64,000 nucleotides of DNA from NCBI GenBank assembly GCA_963402885.1, contig OY727101.1, positions 14,236,417-14,300,416 of the forward strand. The letters run 5' to 3'. The position numbers and the translations under genes are program-made. Of the stretch, positions 60,201 to 64,000 are shown piece after piece. Below the pieces are notes generated by a model that had not been told where the DNA came from, did no database searches, and saw nothing but the letters and a program-made list of their open reading frames with translations. The stretch's first letter is position 1, and each line of letters opens with the position of its first letter. This DNA is from Antedon bifida (taxonomy: Eukaryota > Echinodermata > Crinoidea > Comatulida > Antedonidae).

Positions 60201-60446
60201 CTACTGTAGGTACCGGAAGATTATTGCTCTCCTTTAAACAGGGCTGAACTTCCTTTTGTGTTTGATCTATTTATGTCTTCATTACATAGTAACTCTGCTG
60301 ATCTAAATCTCAAAGCCACAACATTGAAACTATAATGAAAAGAAGATAAGTAAAAATAAGATAGGCCTATATTTACCCTCGATAAGCTGTGATGTTGTTG
60401 GATCTTCAAACTGCAACGAGCAATTAAAGACCTCTTCGAATTCCAT
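51299..60446 (-). CDS. SLC51A: Organic solute transporter subunit alpha (OST-alpha, SLC51A-like)
   Basis: Seven exons on the minus strand: 60446-60377, 59177-59020, 57844-57771, 55736-55575, 54281-54158, 53344-53092, 51642-51299, joining to 394 residues (human 340). OST-alpha pairs with OST-beta to move steroids, conjugated steroids and bile salts across the basolateral membrane by facilitated diffusion. The order matches the family: an N-terminal segment ending TSQLIEAIDGNY, a first helix TLVVATILSIITFVVF, the loop and helix through IPVFS-like YVPRASLVARFSA, then QFVMLITGYF, the cysteine-bearing FASCCLPK block, VLKPILWFVATVLW, IALNGIIILFRLC, LALVLTTTQSILIAILIS, and EMFFFNIMATIWYRR. The exon 53344-53092 must end at a GTACGT donor to keep frame with the next exon; the neighbouring GTAAAG would create a stop. 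The C-terminal tail is about 50 residues longer than in mammals and ends in STEI. The start was chosen because the family N-terminus is short and an in-frame stop lies just upstream. Confidence 0.88.
52405..52964. mobile_element. TIR element with internal 18-bp minisatellite
   Basis: CCGTATTTATTCGAATAAAT at the left mirrors TTGAATAAATACGGG at the right. Inside, 52436-52655 has about ten 18-base units GGCGTTTATTCGAGGGAG, some with an inserted GGGGAG, and a single unit recurs near 52862. Lies in the last SLC51A intron. Confidence 0.75.
54986..55330. mobile_element. Compound family B MITE, nested copies
   Basis: Two left ends (AAGCTTGGTTCCCACTGGGA at 54987 and AAGCTTGGTTCCCACTAGAA at about 55044) and two right ends (near 55217 and 55328), plus three sets of CCAAT arms, in 345 bases. 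One copy inserted into, or recombined with, another inside an SLC51A intron. Confidence 0.8.
55848..55992 (-). mobile_element. Family F, tRNA-like SINE copy
   Basis: Minus-strand ATGGCGTATGGATATGAGCG followed by CTCATTGGCTAAACCCAGG and the shared AAAACGCCTGAGGCTTCC segment. It is the most diverged of the three and lies in the SLC51A intron upstream (gene sense) of exon 55736-55575. Confidence 0.45.
57199..57482. repeat. Direct duplication of about 100 bp
   Basis: CATTTCATTTTATTTACTTA to TTTAAACA(TA)CTTTCACT occurs at 57199-57285 and 57374-57472. The second has a 10-base insertion (AAAAAGTAGC). Confidence 0.8.
57485..57705. mobile_element. Family D, left end missing
   Basis: Shares TGTAATTTAAAGCAAAA, TTCTACAGAAGTGATTAAAA, CTGATTTTATTAATCTTTAT and TTTTTGGGGGACAATATACC with the complete copy 600 bases away. 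A spacer with GGCTGTCAGCCAATG makes a short hairpin not seen there. Confidence 0.75.
58180..58537. mobile_element. Family D MITE, complete
   Basis: Ends TTAAAGATATATTGTCCCCC and GGGGGACAATACATCTTTAA are inverted copies of each other. The internal part has an A-rich left side and TTCTACAGAAGTGAATAACT before the right end. Lies in the SLC51A intron between exons 59177-59020 and 57844-57771. Confidence 0.85.
58799..58996. mobile_element. Family A MITE with duplicated right end
   Basis: TA-flanked copy. Near the right end the TTGTCACATAAAGT(C/T)TGATA segment occurs twice (about 58926 and 58963), so the element is about 35 bases longer than its relatives. It ends 24 bases from the 59020 splice donor of SLC51A. 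Confidence 0.85.
59945..59998. other. 15-bp perfect hairpin
   Basis: TATGGCAAGCCAAGT (59945-59959) and its exact reverse complement (59984-59998) enclose 24 bases. It lies in SLC51A intron 1; no run of T suggests a terminator and no element is recognised. Confidence 0.7.
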
Positions 60447-61139
60447 GTTGGAAGAAGTAACTGCAGCCTAACGTGCAAATGAGGTCCCTTATTCTGAGGA
60501 AAAAAGTTATTTACATTTCGTAATAGTTTTCCTTGATACAAGTACACTCGCTCATTCTCATTTGCAGGTAATTAGAGCTCGAGTCTCATAAATTCAGACT
60601 AACTGCTGGTGTTTACTGACATTACAGCACTGGATGCATTATGGTAAATACATGTTTAACGAGCTGTTTTCTATGCGAAGCAACAACCACCACTCACAGG
60701 GATGTTACGGGTACGTCTTTGATAGGAAAACGTCTTGCAGTCAAAGTTTTCATCAGTAGATCTAATATGTTCATCCGTCCTACATGCAGTGGAAGTGTGT
60801 AATGGTGTCAGCCAGTCAATTGCGGACACGAAAAGAGTACACAGAAATAACCCAATATTAAACATATGGTGTTAAGTACTGTACTTAGAACAATACCGAT
60901 TGATTGTATGTAAACATGATAGCCGTTTATAATTACCATACAACCAGAAAACTCATCCCCGTACGTCTATCATATCATAAATTAATGCATTAATTGACCT
61001 TTGTATTGTAACAACTCTAGATCCATCAGCACGTTGATAAAGAATGTTAATTAGGTAATATATAAATTGTTTTGTGTTGAGCAAACAGTTGATGTGTGTA
61101 TTGTGTCTTTTTTTGCGCATCGCGTTCGTTATTTCATTC

Positions 61140-61245
61140 GATTTGCGAAGGCCTAGCCTTGGTAATGAGTTGGCATACGAGGACATTTGCGACGGCCTAA
61201 AGCCTTGGTATGAGTTGGCATACGAGGACATTTGGGAAGTCCTTC
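61140..61245. repeat. Tandem duplication of about 50 bp
   Basis: AGCCTTGGTA(A)TGAGTTGGCATACGAGGACATTTG occurs twice (about 61154 and 61203), with GGCCTA before each. Confidence 0.8.
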
Positions 61246-61924
61246 GCCCTCGATTCTACGAAACACTATTGGAGGATCCAAATAATGTGCAGGCCTAATG
61301 TTCCAACAAATCGAGAGCTCCCACCAATGAGCGGTGCATGTTCACATCGTCTGATATTATCACGAATATAATACTGTACAACATCTAACGCGCGTTCAAA
61401 AGATGGTGGTTTTAACGCACGCGCCAATTTTGTATCAACACTTCGGTGCCGAAAATAATTCTGCTTATAATATATAGGCCTATACGATACATAAAAAAAA
61501 GATACAATTAAGGTTATGGAAGAATGATTACAATAACACATTTACAGTTCTATTAATAGTACAGTTAAGGAAGAAGCCTCGTGAATACATCCTCGTAATG
61601 AAAGCACTTTCTTGCAAACATGATTAATTATAGGCCTAATCACACACATTTCTTAATTGACAACATTCCGCATGCAATTTGTATGTGGTAACGTTTTTAC
61701 GGGCAATTTTATAATCACGGAATGACGTGAAACAAGGCGAAGATTCACGAAACTACATAAATTATTTTAAAGCTACGAACGAAATAGCAAGTAAGCTTTG
61801 AATGTGGTGAATTCAGATTGATGAAAAATTTAAAAACATCTACATTTTATTTACTTATTATTTCAACCTTTTGGGTTAAAAAAAGTCGACAACAGAACAC
61901 TGTATGGTTTTATCTATTCATCTA

Positions 61925-62036
61925 TGATTCCCCCATCCATGCAACTGGATTAAGACAGTTATACAATCCCAAGGTTCAGGATTCAAATCTGACATAGGGT
62001 TGTAGCTCACGACGCTTACGCTTACGGCACTCCCAA
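61925..62036 (-). mobile_element. Possible second tRNA-derived SINE fragment
   Basis: On the minus strand GATTTGAATCC matches a B box (GRTTCGAATCC) with one substitution. It lies about 55 bases after GGGAGTGCCGTAAGCGTAAG, and TTGGGATTGTATAACTGTC follows. A family B MITE abuts its start. Confidence 0.35.
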
Positions 62037-62128
62037 AAGCTTGGTTCCCACTACCGACGCAACGCAAGGACGTAACGTAACGTAATTGTGATTTGACCAT
62101 CACAAGCGATGGATTATTCGAACAGTTA
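62037..62128. mobile_element. Family B MITE, left two-thirds
   Basis: Starts AAGCTTGGTTCCCACTACCG and stops after TGGATTATTCGAACAGTT; the right arm is missing. Confidence 0.75.
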
Positions 62129-62401
62129 CACTTAAGTTGATATAAGGTAAGTTAATCGTGATAAAGAAAATGCGGGAAATTTCTAATGAACTTCAGTACA
62201 ATGTTAGTGACATGCCACAATCAATCATCAAGATAAACGGTCTACTACTCTGACACTTGTTAAAACAAATGTTACAGTCACGCGTCTTGTTACATTAGGG
62301 AATAAGCTTATTCTCTACGGACGATTTAATGTCACATCAAATTCGCTCATCCTTGCAACAACACGTAAAAACCTATACTGCGATCTTGAATGAGAATTCG
62401 T

Positions 62402-63056
62402 GACGTATCTTTCAAAACTGCTGATGACTAGATACACAACGCTTAACTTTCACATACTTTTTAATAAACAAAGGAATTTAAACGGTCTTCAAAATGGATC
62501 GGAGTAAAGAAAATAGGCTGTGTCTACACTATCAAACTAGTTTTACAAAAAAAAGTGTAATGTTCCCAAATATGGTAGTGATGTGACATCATCGTGTCCA
62601 TATATGGGTACATCACAGTTTTTTGTCACATAAAGTTTGATAGTGTAGACACAGAGCTTTAGAATATCGTGACGTATCTTCCAAAACTGCTGATGACTAG
62701 ATACACAACGCTTAACTTTCACACACTTTTACAATAAACAATAGGAATTTAAAGGGTTTTCGATATGTATCGGAGTAAAGAAAATAGGCTGTGTCTACAC
62801 TATCAAACTAGTTTGACAAAAAAAAGTAGTGGTAGTGATGTGGCCAAATATGGTAGTGATGTGACATCATCGTGTCCATATATGGGCACATTACAGTTTT
62901 TTGTCACATAAAGTTTGATGGATATCGTGACATATCTTCTAAAACTTCTGATGACTAGATACACAACGCTTAACTTTCACACACTTTCACAATAAACAAT
63001 AGGAATTTAAAGGCTTTTCGATATGGATCGGAGTAAAGAAAATAGGCTTAGAAAAG
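62402..63056. repeat. Tandem amplification of a family A MITE with its flank
   Basis: A unit of about 260-269 bases repeats: ACGTATCTT...ATCGGAGTAAAGAAAATAGG then a family A element. Unit starts are near 62402, 62671 and 62930; the third copy has no MITE. MITE copies lie at 62516-62662 and 62787-62921, the second lacking its right end. Confidence 0.85.
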
Positions 63057-63243
63057 GGAGTTATTATTCTAGGAATAAAACGTTCACGAGCTGTACCGAT
63101 ACCTCTGTATGTGTAGGCCTACAAGCATTTTTTAGCTGCAATAATAAAATATAGTACATACATACATATATAGTATAGTACATTGAAATCACCACCACCC
63201 TCCCACTATTGGATGTTGGAATGGCATGTGTGTGTCGTTCATT

Positions 63244-63275
63244 CATGGAGGTATACACATTTTTATACCTCCATG
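63244..63275. other. 12-bp perfect hairpin
   Basis: CATGGAGGTATA and TATACCTCCATG flank an 8-base loop. Lies in the far upstream flank of SLC51A. Confidence 0.7.
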
Positions 63276-64000
63276 GTTCATTGATCAAAATCAAAATGGA
63301 GAAAGGCAGGAGTAACGATTTCAAATGGTCTGTTTTTTTAACGTAAGCGTTGAAAAAGATTGGAACTTTCCGCCACCATTGCCTTGATTCTTGAACAGGC
63401 TAATCTGTGTGTATATAACAAATAACGTCCACTAATTATCATCAAATAAAGATTATAAACCAATTATACCTCATATTTCTTTATAATCTGGTACGGTAAT
63501 TACATTATAAAGTAATTAAAATATTTATATATGTATTATAACTGAGTATATAAAATGACTATTAGGCCTACCTATTTCAACACATACAATTCAATTTGAA
63601 GGTGTAACGGCGGAATTATGCTTTATGAAAGATAGCGGTCCAATTATTTTAGCTCAGCTAACATAGTGACTAGTGCGCTTGATCGTGGTATCTTTATATC
63701 CCCAATTTAATGACATCGTAAATGTATCAAAAAGAATGAATGTTTACTCTGGGCATATTATATGGTATACCAAATGAAAGTTTAATTGCTTGTTCGGCGG
63801 CTGATAGTATACATGCTATGTGTTTGCACAGACTACATGATGCACGTATAATGGGCATATTTTTTTTGTATAAATATATTTATTTAGTACTGAGAAACAG
63901 GATGCCGCATTTTAATTTTTGTTTCCAATAGCTATTGAGTTGTTGAGAGTACAATGGTTAACAAAAATACGTGAAGGCGAATTTTGTGCGATCATGATTT

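Larger units (their letters stand above)
60447..64000. other. Upstream flank of SLC51A
   Basis: A splice acceptor-like TGCAG ends at 60461, so a 5' UTR exon may lie further up; 60865-60712 followed by GTGAGT is a candidate. Contains the 61140 duplication, SINE fragment, family B fragment and amplified family A unit. No confident gene. Confidence 0.5.

Noticed and set aside
60671..60865. Minus-strand frame starting MFNIGLFLCTLFVSA with a GTGAGT donor, as the first coding exon of SLC51A
   Set aside because: Joined at phase 0 to the acceptor before 60460 it reads out of frame with the conserved OST-alpha N-terminus. At best it is a 5' UTR exon or separate ORF.

Overview
This is eukaryotic nuclear DNA, AT-rich, with five intron-containing protein genes whose exons join in frame across mostly GT-AG introns. 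The gene set (exocyst subunit, SRCR-ZP membrane protein, PP1 inhibitor, ribosome-assembly KH protein, organic solute transporter alpha), the many small inverted-repeat transposons and the extreme abundance of the octamer TAGGCCTA suggest an invertebrate deuterostome. An echinoderm is my best guess; this is inference, not proof.

Layout. 1-2036: a 155/156-bp satellite array lying in an intron of the first gene. 2054-7165 (-): N-terminal half of EXOC5/Sec10, running off the left edge. 8284-15300 (+): a ten-exon gene for a secreted/membrane receptor with signal peptide, two SRCR domains, a ZP domain, a furin-type site, one transmembrane helix and a short tail. 16185-32561 (+): a three-exon PPP1R14 (CPI-17/PHI-1 type) phosphatase inhibitor, 112 codons spread over 16 kb. 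32562-46149: gene-poor DNA holding transposon remnants, a minisatellite cut by a retroelement tail, and one CpG-rich patch that looks like an orphan promoter. 46150-48982 (-): complete six-exon PNO1. 51299-60446 (-): complete seven-exon SLC51A-like organic solute transporter alpha. 60447-64000: upstream flank with a tandemly amplified MITE.

The genes do not form a pathway or operon. EXOC5 (exocytosis), PNO1 (40S assembly) and SLC51A (steroid/bile-salt efflux) are conserved. The SRCR-ZP gene is the lineage-specific one. About half of the intronic and intergenic space that I could classify is non-autonomous repeat: at least five TIR families, single-copy fold-back elements, tRNA-like SINEs and six minisatellites. 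I found no transposase or reverse transcriptase gene, no CRISPR, and no RNA gene I could defend. Repeat families are labelled A-F here for convenience; the labels are mine.
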